A stretch of DNA of 64,000 nt from Strongyloides papillosus. Lineage: Eukaryota; Nematoda; Chromadorea; Rhabditida; Strongyloididae. Each line of letters starts with the position of its first letter. Position 1 is the stretch's first letter. The stretch covers positions 310,001 to 374,000 of the forward strand of contig SRSI01000014.1 of assembly GCA_005656395.1 (NCBI GenBank), read 5' to 3'. Position numbers and translations under genes: made by a program. The notes below the pieces were generated by a model that had not been told where the DNA came from, searched no databases, and saw nothing but the letters and a program-made list of their open reading frames with translations. This document shows, in pieces, positions 34,217 to 46,287 of the stretch.

Positions 34217-36429
34217 TTAAATGTTAAATAAATTAAGTTTAAGTAAAGTAGATAATAATAAATTTAATTAAGTGAAAGTAAATTAATAATTGCAAAAAAT
34301 TGTCAATTTAATAAAATATTATTTTTTTAAAAGCTTCAAGATTAAATTGTTGAACTTTTTTTCATAAACAACTTTATACAACTAAAAAGGTCAAATTTTA
34401 GTAAATGTTGATGAAATGTAATAAAATGAACCACCTATTAGAAAATTCAATCTCATTCAAATGTTTAAAGTATCAAACGGTAGCAAAAATATTGAAACGA
34501 CGCAAAATATTAGACCGTCGCATAAGTTTTTTCGTTTTCTACAAAATCATATATTTTTGACAATTTTAAGAGATATAATTTTTTTAACTTAGTATTTTTT
34601 TATGATATTATGCTCATCTTAGAGTCAAACATTTTTTCTATAATATACTTTCAGACATATTATTAAAAATTAATTTCATGTAAAATTGTAAACGTTTTAA
34701 CAAAAATCATTCTTTTAAACAATCTAATAACAAAATTAAGCATAGAAATTTTTAAATTTCCTAACAATAATAACGAAAGGCAATAATTATTAAACCACTC
34801 AAAGTATTTAAAATTAAAACTATAATTTTAGTATTTGTTCTTTTTTAAATTTAAATATTTCAAAGTAATAGTTTATAATGAACAAAAATCATATTCTTTT
34901 TAAACTTTTCATTAGTTTGATTTTTAAAGTATACATGAAAGATGATGTAAAAAAAATTTGGCTTTTAGATGAGTATAAGATTAGAAGAAATTATAATTTA
35001 TAATAATTAAAACTGTCTAAACTTATTAATAAAAATATTATGACACGTTGATAAACGCTCATTAAGAAATCATTTATAATTTTACTTAAAATTAACTTTT
35101 AAACTGTTATGCGATTTCGACATAGTAAGTATTGAAATCGATTATTAATAAGCCAATAAAGAAATGATAAACTTTTATTTCAAATATAAGAATATCAAAA
35201 GATATCATGATTATAAGCTTATATATTTTAAAAATCCATTAGAGATGTTTTACTTTCATGATTTGATTATGAGAATATTTTTGGGGGATGAATATTTCAA
35301 TATCATTCATTCACAATCTTGTATTTTTAATGTATTGTAAAAAACAATTTAAGTTTTAAGATAAAAATAATATCATAGAAAAATAACGACTTATTTTAAT
35401 GATTTTTAACTATTGTTTCAACTTTCATGAGCAAAATATTTGTCTTTAAATTAGTCGCAAAATTAAAAAATTTAAACTATATTAGCTAGGAAAATTTGCT
35501 AATGTTACATATCCTGTTTTTCTTTTTTCGTATAGAACATTTTAATAAATTACTTAACTTTGAGTATAATTTCATTTAATTTTTCTCTATTAAATAATTT
35601 ATAAAAAAAATCTAACTTACTAAGATTATTATTTTTATGATTCAATTAACTTTGAAATAAATTTTTATCACTAGTTTTAACTGTTAATAAAATATACTTA
35701 TTTAAATTTTCTAGGTATTATATATTTTTTTACTAAATTGTTTGACGTATTTGTAGATTTATTGTTTTTTATTAGTATTTCTTACTTCTCCACTTCTTAC
35801 AAATATCAAAATTATATCTTTTAGTCATATAGGATTCCAAGAATATGATATAACTTAATATTTCTTACGATTTTTACAAAAATCAAGTTCTCGATCGCTT
35901 GTTTATAATACAATTAATTATCAACAATGATTTTTTAAAAAGATTGTTTAAGATCATTGATGATGAACCTGATCAAGATAAATACTTTAAAAGTCGTAAA
36001 TTTTTTATAAAACATATAAGGAATTTGTTGACGCTTTGTAATATTTAAAATCTGGTAGTGTACTAAATTTTTTTCATAATATGTGTATTGTTGGAAAGAT
36101 GTTAATTGTTGAAAACCAAAAAATAGTACTTCACACTTAGTTTGACATTGAGGAATGTATCTTTAGTATTTTAAGCTATTAGCTTTACTAGAAGCAATAC
36201 AAATTGCTCATGATGTATTCTCAATAAGCATTTTTATACTTAAAAGGAAAAAGAGTATTTTTCTAAAGGTTCTAAATTTTCGATATCACACTTTCCAAAT
36301 ATTTTTTTAACATTTCCATAATGTATTTTCTTCCTTGATTAAAAATCTAGTTGATATACTTAGAACCAATAAATAATCAATTTTTGTTTGACATGATTAT
36401 CCGTTATCATCTATTTACTTTTTAAAAAA

Positions 36430-36660
36430 ATATGGAAAAAATTGTGATGCACTAGATATTTTTATTGAAGAGGACAATATGGATAAATTATTGAACTTAT
36501 AAAAGATATCATAAATAAATTTTCCCTGGTTATTGAATTTTATATCGCAAAAGTGCAAGAAATATTTGGAAACTATGGTGAGCATTTGTCGTCAACAATT
36601 GGAATATTTTATGCTTTTGATAAAAGAATGTTAAAATTACTTAATAGTAATTTTTAAAAT
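36430..36660 (+). pseudogene. Unidentified coding relic shared by both duplication copies
   Basis: Read in pieces, the sequence gives a peptide around I-F-I-E-E-D-N-M and, further on, K-V-Q-E-I-F-G-N-Y and I-F-Y-A-F-D-K-R. The copy at 50,450-50,690 retains I-F-I-E-E-D-N-M and K-V-Q-K-I-F-K-N-Y at the same places. Frames are broken in both. The family was not recognised; an old transposase or a lost host gene are both possible. Confidence 0.35.
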
Positions 36661-37175
36661 GACTTTGTAGTTTTAAAATGTTTAATGTTTTCATGATTTT
36701 TTAAAGATACAGAAATTTATGCTTAAAGATTATTGAAACCTAAATATAAAACATTTTTATTTCTAGAGGACGCTTTAAAAAATCTAAAATAAAAAGTTTC
36801 CATAAAATTATTTAACAAAAAAATAAAATTTTAAAAGTTATGAAAACTTATACTGATTGCATAAGTTAATATCTAATGTTTCTAAACATTTTTTAGGAAA
36901 AAATAAAATTGATTTATGCGTGTTGGAAATTATAATTAGGGCAATTATGAAATTTGATAATTCTAATTGATATAGTATTCACAAAGTCAGTTTAGAAAAT
37001 ATTAATAAGATGAAAAATTAAAAAACTCCATGGCTATCACTATTGCGTAAGTTTGAATATAAATATTTTAAAGTGAGAAATTTTATTTTTATTTTGTGTA
37101 CCAAATGGCTATTTAACTTCTTTTTGCCATCATTTATTGAATAGTAAAATATAATTTAAATAATTTTCGTTTTAA

Positions 37176-37537
37176 CCCTTTCCCTGCCAGAGATTTTTTT
37201 CTTTGTATTACGCACTCATGGTGTGTAAAATTGGAAAAGTACTTTTATATAGAAGAAAATGTTAATAAATAATTAGTAATATATTTTTTCAGTAGAAAAA
37301 AAACAAGTAGGCTAAAGTTACAATTTTTCTTCATAATTCTGTTAAATTCATTTTGAAATTTAATATTTAATTGTTTTTTTAGTTTATTTTTTTCTTTCTA
37401 ATTTTGTTTCATATAAATATTTTTAAAAAAAAATAGAATAGCATTATTCCAAAATTTCCCACTTATAACATAAATTATCACTATAAATTAACATTTTTGT
37501 TTATGACGCGTATATGCGTCATCCGGCAGAGAAAGGG
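37176..37537. mobile_element. Second piggyBac-like MITE
   Basis: 362 bp, TTAA on both sides (37,172-37,175 and 37,538-37,541), TIR ccctttccctgcc with complement ggcagagaaaggg. Short, AT-rich and non-coding. It is related in type but not in sequence to the one at 33.5 kb. Confidence 0.82.
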
Positions 37538-40500
37538 TTAAGATTATTTGTCATTTTACCGGGCGCCTCCACGGGTTATAACTTTTGGATATAAGGGTTG
37601 TGAAAATCTAAATATAGTCTTTTAATTTTCATCACATAAGAATGTAATTCTTTTCACTAATTGTAATCAATTTATTTTTAGGTAGTTTATTAATAATACA
37701 GTTTCTAATCTATTGTTTTGTAATTAGTGATTAATATTTTGTATAAATCGTAAGTGGAAGCCCTTTTGTGTTATAACTTCTTACAGGTGGTCGCGATTTG
37801 TGAATTGTTAATTGTAACCAGTATTGTATTTCCCTCTTTAAATATAGTCCAATAAAGTTATATTCTATAAATTTTACTGATTATTTAAAATTTTTAAAAA
37901 GTTTTATAGGCGTGTAATTGTTTTTAATTGCTAAATTATCTCTTATGTTGCGTATAGTTAATAGTTATTCAGGATATACTACAAAAACAGATGGAATTAT
38001 TAATTCTAAACACGAAAATGTAGACTGTTTTTTTTAAGTGTTTGACATTAAAAAAACTAATTATTACTTATAAATTTTCTGATTAAAAATTTTTTTCAAT
38101 GAATAGAAATTTTGTAATCAATCGATAGAAATTTTGTTAAACTCATGATTTCATTTATACTTTTTGTTAACAAATTATTCTCTATATTAACTAAACTTAA
38201 ATACAAAATTGAATTTTTTAAAATTAGTACATTTATCACAAAAAGTAAATTCAAATAAAGAATTTTTTTGCCATTTCGACACTTCTTAAAACTATTTTTT
38301 TGTATAATTAGTTCAAGAAATAAGTTGTTTAGAATAAATTCATTTTATAAAAATTTCTATCGTTATTATTTATATAGTAACAGTATATGTTTTATGTAAT
38401 TGGCTAAGTATAATCTACTTGTTGTACCTTAATAACTTGTTTTTTATTGAATAAAATTATTGAAATTTTTCTCTCTAATAAAAATATTTTAATTTCGTTA
38501 TAAACACAATGTAGGTTTATTTTTCAATAAAAAAACTTTTGATCATTATAACATAATTAGGATAATTTATTGATTTTACACTTCATATTTGATTAAATTA
38601 CTCTTTGTTTTCTCATTTTTAAAAAAGATATTAAAATACCTTTTTTTAAAATTAAAAAGAACAATTATACATTTAAAATATTTCTATAAAATATTGATTT
38701 TTTGAAAATTATTAACGTTTTTGGGGTAGAGTTGGTAAAATATCTTTCAAAATGATTATTTAAAAAATAATAAATAAGTAAATTTTTAATTTTTACGATT
38801 ATCACATCAAAAACTTTTACATGTTTCTAGTTTACGTTATTATCAAAAAGTAATTAACGTTACTTTTTAATAAATAATTGAGATAAAATATAGTAATTTT
38901 AACAAATTTATTTTTGTACAATTAATGTGATATTGTATATTATTCAAATTAGAACATTTTAAACAATTCTTAATTTTTATTGATGAAAAATTAATTACCC
39001 ATTTTTCTATCAGTAAAAGTCAAATTTAATATCATATTTCTCTGTATTAGTAAAAAGTAGTAGAACAATTAATAATGATATACTTTATTTGAAGCAATCT
39101 TATTAAAGTAAAAAAAGCGGAATATCAAAGGATTTATTTTTTCTGTCTTAAATAAAACAGAAATTTTTTATTTAATTGTTAAACAAATAACTCCATTGTT
39201 GAAAGCACAAATTTAAGATGCCTTAATTTTTCAATAGTTTGACGTATGTGTTATCTATATTTAAAATAATTCAAATATTCTTTTACATTAATTAAAGTAC
39301 AATATGTTGAAAATTAAATTCACAATAAGAATAAATTTTTGTTTCTAAAAAATAAAGTGTAAAATTTGAATCGTGATCAAATTACAACAATAATTCATAT
39401 TTACTGCAGTTCTAGTACATCGATATTTTAATTTTTAATTGAATTGTTAAATATAAAAAATAATGTTTGTTTTGTTTTTTAAGTGCTCTTTGATTAACTT
39501 ACTAGAGAAATTAATGTTTGCTAACATCATAAATTACTGTTCATTAGAATATTCTCTTTGAAATATCAATAAATCATTTTAATGCTAAAATTTAAGCTGA
39601 AAAAATAGGATTTTGATGTGTTATTGCAAGAATAAAAAAAAGAAGAAAATGTGAATTAGAAAGCTAAAGATATTAAAATATTACACTGCTTACATCTTTA
39701 ACCATCGTTAAAGAAAGAATTTAATGTAATAGATTAAAAAATATGCTCAATGTTAACTAATTTGTTAATACTCATATATATTCTATTTTTACAGTTTATA
39801 TACACATTAAGTTATTTTAACATTTAATTAATGTTATACAGTCTTCTACTTATTTCCCAAGCTATATTTATTAGGCCATAAAATTTGATTTGAATAATAA
39901 GAGAGTATTTTTTCTTAATATGGCATTTTTCAATTTGTTTTTGTAAACAAAATTTTAAAAGATTATTTATAAAACTGCTATAAATGATATTTTAGTTCTT
40001 AAATTTTTCTTAAACATTGAGCCATTATAATTGATGAGATTTTTTTACACTACAAGGTGGTAATCAAATTTTTTAGTTTGTTTGAATTATTAGTATCACG
40101 TTTTAACATAATTTTTAATCATATATCATAAGTATCATTTATTAAAAATTTTACGCTAATATTTTTGTTATTAGATTTATTTAAATTTTTTGCTCTTTAA
40201 AAAATTTTATTTGATTTTTGTTACCTTTTTTCTATAATATTTTTTTACTTTAAAATGTCTAATTTTATTTTTTTCTGCTTTAATCTACCTTAAAACAATA
40301 TTTCTCTATATAAAATAAATTTTTCTAAATCATGAATTGAATTTTTATTATAAATTATAGTATTCATTATCTTAGAAGAACTAATAATATTTCTATTAGA
40401 TTGTCACATAAGTTCTGTCATTTTTTATAGTTATTTTTAATCATCAAAAAATTTAATTACAATCGATATAAAATTAAGCTTTTATAATAATTAGATAGTA

Positions 40501-40670
40501 CCACTTCTTAACTTTATAATTTGTATAATTACAATTTGTCATACTATTTACGCTACATTTTCTTTTGTTAAACATGGATGCAGTCCGAACTAATTATTTA
40601 ACTGTATTTTCTAAGAGCTTCAACTAAGACAACTGATGCTTCTAGAATTCATGTGGCACACTATGTTATT

Positions 40671-41185
40671 TAGTATTAAATTTCTCGGTGGAATACTTTG
40701 ACCACTGCCGCAGAGACGTTTTTATAAAGTAATGAAAAACCCATTTGTAGCAAGTCAAAGTTTATAAAATCTTTACAGTGCAAAGTTCGTACCGTGTAAA
40801 AGTATATTAATGAAAAAAATTTTGTAAAATTCCAAAAATGGAAAACTTTTTTTTTAAACCCTTAAATATCAAAATTTTATCAATTAACTTTATTCAAAAT
40901 TTATATATTCCGAAAGCCCTTAATTTTCTTCACAAGAATATATCAATATCATGTCAAAGTTTCTATTCAGTTTTAAGATAATTAGATTTAAAGTTAATTA
41001 CCCCTAATTATTTAGTATTTTTGATATTAAAAGCCAATTTTTTAATTATTAGAACTCAAAAATTTTATTAATACATATTATAGGGTATGTTAATAAGTTA
41101 AAAGTAAGAGAAAATTCTCTAAATGATTTATCTATATTAAAGAAAAATTTAACTTTCACTTTTAAAAAAATGATAAAATACTTTA
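40671..41185. other. Unique spacer after copy A
   Basis: AT-rich; no gene recognised. The segment just before it (40,565-40,670) matches the start of the mariner relic at 54.25 kb, truncated here. Confidence 0.4.
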
Positions 41186-41790
41186 TGTTTGAGTAAAGGG
41201 TGCTTGTCACGTTGGCTGTAAATGTCATCAAAGCTGCAATTAACCCTTATCAACGAAATTTAAAAATTTTTGATAAATGAAAATCTTTCAAATAGAGAAA
41301 CTGGAAAGAAGTTTAATGTGTCTGAAGGAACTGTAAAGAAAATAAAAAATGAAATGTATAAAGAACTTTATGAAACTGTTGATCAAAGCAATATTTTTAC
41401 CTATCTTACTACATTTTAATTAGTTTTGCATATATAAGATTGAATAAATAACATTTAAAATAATTGCATAATTTATGCGCATAATATATATAGTGCGTAT
41501 ATACACACTTGGTGAGTTCACCCGTTCTCTCATCAAGAACATGAATATATAAAGTATAGGATCTTATACCATCATGAGGATATTTTAACTTGTACTAACA
41601 TTTATAATTATAGGCTTAGGTATTAAGTTGCCTACTAACATACTAATATTAAATAAACCTCCACAAGAAGTAGGAGGTAAGTTAATATCTTTATTATTTT
41701 ACTATTATTATTATTGTAATTAAGAGTTTTTTGGAGTGAAGTAAACTTGAGATTAAAATAACTAAAGGTCACGAGGACCAATTAAACACT
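41186..41790 (+). repeat. Dispersed repeat, inverted relative to 57.3-57.9 kb; LTR-like
   Basis: Both ends match the reverse complement of 57,303-57,928 (for example gtgcttgtcacgttggctgt and ggtcacgaggaccaatta). Inside are a TATA-like tatataaagtatagg, an AATAAA and then a splice-donor-like gtaagtt, an arrangement reminiscent of an LTR and leader. Between 41,255 and 41,420 a short frame reads N-R-E-T-G-K-K-F-N-V-S-E-G-T-V-K-K, a helix-turn-helix typical of transposases. Probably an old mobile-element fragment. Confidence 0.55.
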
Positions 41791-42074
41791 TTGGTTTTAG
41801 CATTGGAAAACTTTTTAAAGTGTTAAAAATTGTTTTTTACTTAGAAAATATAAATATTATTATATGTTTATGAGGTTAAGTAGAACACATTTCAGATGTG
41901 CTCAAGCCATAGTATAAAATGCCTTTTTTGGAAAAGAATAATAAAAATATATATGGTTTAAAACTTGATCTATTTGTAATATACAAGCATCAGCTTATAA
42001 AGTTTCATATTTAAAGATTTTAACAAGTTATTCCCTAGACATTACTACTTAAAATATTTAGCTAACAGTAAAAT

Positions 42075-43643
42075 TCACACCGCTAACGCGTAGTATTAAA
42101 AACGGGATTTTGCAAAAATGACGCTTTTCCGCGTCGTTTTTGTTAAATCTCATCTCTTCAAGGCGCACCGTAAAAGTAATATTAAAATTTTTTCTATTGT
42201 TATTTTTATTAAAAATTAGGTATTATGCTTTTTTAAAAATTTAAAAATTTCAATTTTGAAGGTGTTTTTCACCTCAAAAAATACCCAAAAATGGCACTTT
42301 TTGGGACTTTGCAGAGGCTACCACGAGATTTCAAAAAATATGAGATAGATCTCATTCGATTTCTAAACTTCTTATCTACAACATATTTTTTTTTCAAAGG
42401 AGGTTTTATGGCTCGGAAAGAAGTTATGAAGCAAAAAGTAAGTTTACCTCAAAAAGTACCAAATTTTAAATGATAAGGTTCGAAAAACATAGTTTTTTTA
42501 GTATTTTTACATAATTTTAAATAATTAGTATAAAAAAGTTAAAAAAAATGAAAAAATTCTAAAAATATTACCAATTTTTAAAGTCACGACAATTATTCGT
42601 TGTTCTCACTAAAAAAACTTTTTTTTCATTGTTTTGTGGTATTATAAGTTATATAATGAAAACAAATTGAGTAATTCTTAAGTCAAGTATAAAAATTTTT
42701 AGTGTCTTGCTCACTGAAATAACAAAAAGTCCCATAATCACCAATAAATTCAACCAAATGATCAATCAAATATATAATATTTTAGCAATATACAAAATTC
42801 TCTAGTAACAGTTGAATTCTTGTAGAGATTCTTCAAATTTTCAATAAAGATATTCAAAACATTTTGTTAATTCATCAGTAGTGCATAATTACATCTTATA
42901 TAAAAGATCCTAAGGCTTTTAGAAAGTTCATTTCTTTTTTTTGTTTGTACATTAGCATGTTTAGATTAAGACAGCTGGTTTTAGATCTTAATAAAGCGAA
43001 TTTTTTTTGCAGGCATATTGAGATAGGTAAATAAATCAAATAATTAAAATAAATTAATTGTTTATGCCTTTATAGCTAACAATTGTTAGCATTTTTAGTC
43101 AAAAATCTCTTTGTTTTAATAAAGAGCCTGTTGGCATTTTTTACATGTTTAATGTTTGCTTTTTTTATTTGTTTTCATTCTTCAAAAGTTTTATAATATA
43201 TATTTTTAATGTTAAGTATGTTTTATAACTTTAACAATTAATTTTTTATCATTTTTACAGTAAAATTTGGTACCTTTTGAGGTAAACTTACTTTTTGCCT
43301 CATAACTTTTTTCCGAGCCATAAAACCTCCTTTGAAAAAAAAATATGTTGTAGATAAGAAGTTTAGGAATCGAATGAGACCTATCTCATATTTTTTGAAA
43401 ATTCGTGGTAGCCTCTGCAATGTCCCAAAAAGTGCCATTTTTGGGTATTTTTTGAGGTGAAAACCACCTTCAAAATTGAAATTTTTAAATTTTTAAAAAA
43501 GCATAATACATAATTTTTAATAAAAATAACAATACAAAATGTTTGAATATCACTTTTACGGTGCGCCCTAAAGTTATAAAAATGCTCCTTCTCTCGCCAA
43601 AATGCGCGAAAAAGCATAAAATCCGGTCATCTTACCGGTGTGA
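42075..43643. mobile_element. Foldback element with ~400-bp terminal inverted repeats
   Basis: Left arm about 42,075-42,475 and right arm about 43,245-43,643 are inverted copies with only scattered differences. Both begin with tcacaccg(c/g)taa, and both carry a 'ggcgcaccgta' motif. The loop of about 770 bp is AT-rich and non-coding. The same ~60-residue frame appears in both arms only because they are inverted copies. No target duplication was recognised. Confidence 0.85.
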
Positions 43644-45065
43644 CTATCTAAAAATACACAATATAGTATAAGTATATTAACAATTTAAATTAACAAATTT
43701 ATTGTAATTTATGTTTTTATAAGGAATTTAATTTTTTATGATAAATTTCTTTTTAAGACTCTTACTTAACATTATCATTTTTATATATTTTTTGCAGTAA
43801 GTTTATTATTTTAAATATAAGTAAAATTTTAACAGTTGGAAAACTGTTTTAAAAATTCGAGAACATTGTTTTTGTTATTATATAAGGTGGCGCGAGTCAT
43901 CAAACCGTTCATTTATTTACTTATGTAGTAGTCGTAGTTTTAATTGTAGTCATTTTATATTGTAATCGTATTTGTTATTTTATTAAATAATTAATTTTAT
44001 GTGTTTTAGCTAGGGTGTATAAAGTTAGATAACCTAAGTGATTATATTGGGAGAGATTGAGGCCTAAAAGACTATAAGTTGTATTAGAGTAAGTTCTAAT
44101 CGTGTTTTTATAATAGTTTTACATTTTAGGTGGTTACTATATATACGTTATATCTGTGTTAATTGTAATTGATAATAAATTGGTGTTTATTTAATCAATG
44201 CGTCTTGAATATTTCAATACATCTGGGTAGGGGTAAATAAACTCCAAAACCAATATTCTTATAAATATTTTTCTTCATCATAACTTCACAATGAGTAAAT
44301 TTTACGAAATTTTTATCAGCCCCATTAGATAGATAATCATTTTTTGCATAAATAAGCTATATAACGTTTTTATGAATTTGTCTATCTTGACATATTAAAT
44401 TGAAAAAAAGGGAAATTTTTTTAGGATAAAAAAAAATTCCAAAAAATTTTACGGCAATTTTTCTTATACTTTATCGTGTTCAAAATTCGTGGAACCACTT
44501 TTTAAATGGGGAATTGAAAAACTTTAAGGTATATTTTTTATTTTTCTCAATTTATTTTTCAGAACAGAGATATATCGTTTTGAAGTTCCGAAAATTTGGA
44601 GTAAAAAAAAGTATTTTGGAAAAGCACCCCAATCTTAAAAATAAAACTTGAAATATGTCAATTTTTTTAACTTTATTGTGAAAAACATAAAAAATAACGT
44701 AAATGTGTGCATTTTCATATTATTATCTTTATTATAAAAGGGTGAAACAGAGGTACTAATATTCAAAATTTTTTAGTCCCTTAATAGATGTATTTCAAGA
44801 ACAGAACTTTGAATGAAACTGATATTAAATATTTAGATTTACTGTCATTGCACATATTTTACTCAAAATTTTATTAAAATTCAAAAAATATTTTTTGATG
44901 TCATTTCTCTTCTATGTGTAGAGGATACAATATAATGTGAGTAAAAAATGAATTAAAAATGGTTATTAAAATTGACTGAACAAAAAATTAACTTTTTAAG
45001 AATATTAAAATTTTTGAGGAGATGAAAAATGAGCGTTTTCTTTTTTTTGTGCAGTCTTTACTATA
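43644..45065. other. Spacer with possible old LTR fragment
   Basis: The stretch 43,885-44,240 is less monotonous than its surroundings, with tatataaggtggcgcgagtc near its start and aataaattggtg near its end, as in an LTR. No second copy is in the window, so this is a guess. The rest is AT-rich with no gene. Confidence 0.3.
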
Positions 45066-45529
45066 TTACTCAATAGAATAAAGAATTTTAGATTCATCAC
45101 AATAAATATAACAATAAGATACAGTAATAAAACGTTTAACGTTTTTGGTTGTGTGATTACATCTAGTCCAAACATTGAATGTATGCTCTTTAAACGATTG
45201 TGAAGTACCATATGTATGATTCAATGTAAATTCAAGATCTTTTAAATAAATTAATTATTTTTCTCATCTATTTACTTACTTATTAAATGACGCCTGTCCA
45301 TAAAAACAAAAAGCGTTTCATTATAGTTACACTGTACTTCTTGATTTTGTAAATAAATTACAGGTATACGACTTTCATTAAGAAAAGATTTCATTGTTAG
45401 ATACGCCTTTTCATTTTCAGATTTACATTCAGGTTTTAAATAAATATAATTATATATGATAGTTGTAAAAACAAACGTTTTAGATGTTAAATTAATTATA
45501 AATAGAGTTAATGTACTAAAAACTTTCAT
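45066..45529 (-). CDS. Small secreted protein, possibly TTR-like (copy B)
   Basis: Exon 1 is 45,529-45,280 and exon 2 is 45,238-45,066, with a 41-nt GT-AG phase-1 intron (gtaagtaaat...aaaag). The product is 140 residues. It starts with a hydrophobic signal peptide (M-K-V-F-S-T-L-T-L-F-I-I), similar to copy A's M-R-V-F-N-T. Exon 2 contains F-N-V-W-T-R-C-N-H-T-T-K and C-Y-I-Y-C. The first recalls the 'L-K-I-Y-H-x-C-x' strand of nematode TTR-like proteins. Overall the coding similarity to copy A is low, though promoter, signal start and intron phase are shared, so the mature proteins have diverged fast. N-H-T, N-E-T and N-E-S sequons suggest glycosylation. Function unknown. Confidence 0.72.
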
Positions 45530-45650
45530 TTTTGAATATTTTACTTTAATATTTTGGAAATAAAATTTCTTTAAATACTAAAAATTATCATGTAAAATTG
45601 TTAGAGAATAAATATTTAAATTCTAAAAAATCATAAAACAATAAATATAA
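45530..45650 (-). promoter_or_regulatory. Conserved promoter/5' leader of copy B gene
   Basis: Aligned counterpart of 29,868-29,985. Shared blocks include cattttt(c)gaatattttactttaat just upstream of the ATG. Confidence 0.6.
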
Positions 45651-46287
45651 CTACAAAAAGATATTGATATTATTTTTGTGCAGGTTAGGAAATTTCAATA
45701 TTACACATATAGAATTTTCATTAAATAAGCAAATTTTAAGATTTTGTCCAGTACTAACATTTATTAAAAAAATGAGCAATCAATTCAAACGCAGAAATAT
45801 AAAAGCTTAAATAAAAACAGTGAAATATAAACTTACAAGTATTAATTTAATACATGTGTAAAATATTATTTTTCTGCATTTGAAGGTAGCTTGCAGAATA
45901 AAATAAAAATTTTTAAGTGAAATAAAGTTAGTAATTTGTTTTTAATTAGTTTATTTGAGATCTACATTTTACGTTTTTTTCTTAAAATCAAAGATACGTT
46001 TTCTAAGCAATAAGAGTACGGAATGTAAAACATTTATTTTTATTATAGATTTAAAACAATCTAAAACTTTTTGAATCCGTAATATCCATTATCAAATTCT
46101 ACAAAAACAGTTTTAAAATTTTGTTCAACAATAACTATTATTGAAATAATATGTTCTTTCATTAAAACTTTGATCATAAAAAAATAATATTTAAAATCAA
46201 TTTTTTTGCCATTTTATCTCTTACCTGTCTTTCAAATTAAATACCACAATCAAAATGATTTAATATAATAAATAAAAAAATAAAAGG

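Larger units (their letters stand above)
29327..40670 (+). repeat. Segmental duplication, copy A
   Basis: Collinear and same-orientation with 45,066-54,345. Matching anchors: 29,868-29,985 with 45,530-45,650; near 32,700 with 47,930; 34,350-34,480 with 48,580-48,700; 35,890-36,060 with 49,915-50,085; near 37,990 with 51,275; near 39,400 with 52,690; 40,495-40,640 with 54,180-54,340. Divergence is high with many small indels, so the duplication is old. Copy A is longer, mainly from later transposon insertions. Confidence 0.88.

Noticed and set aside
37557..37960. Extra segment in copy A with repeated 'gttataactt' boxes, possible further element
   Set aside because: The two ends do not form a convincing inverted repeat and no target duplication was found.
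42291..43617. Frames starting M-A-L-F-G-T-L-Q-R on both strands
   Set aside because: They are the same sequence in the two arms of the foldback element.
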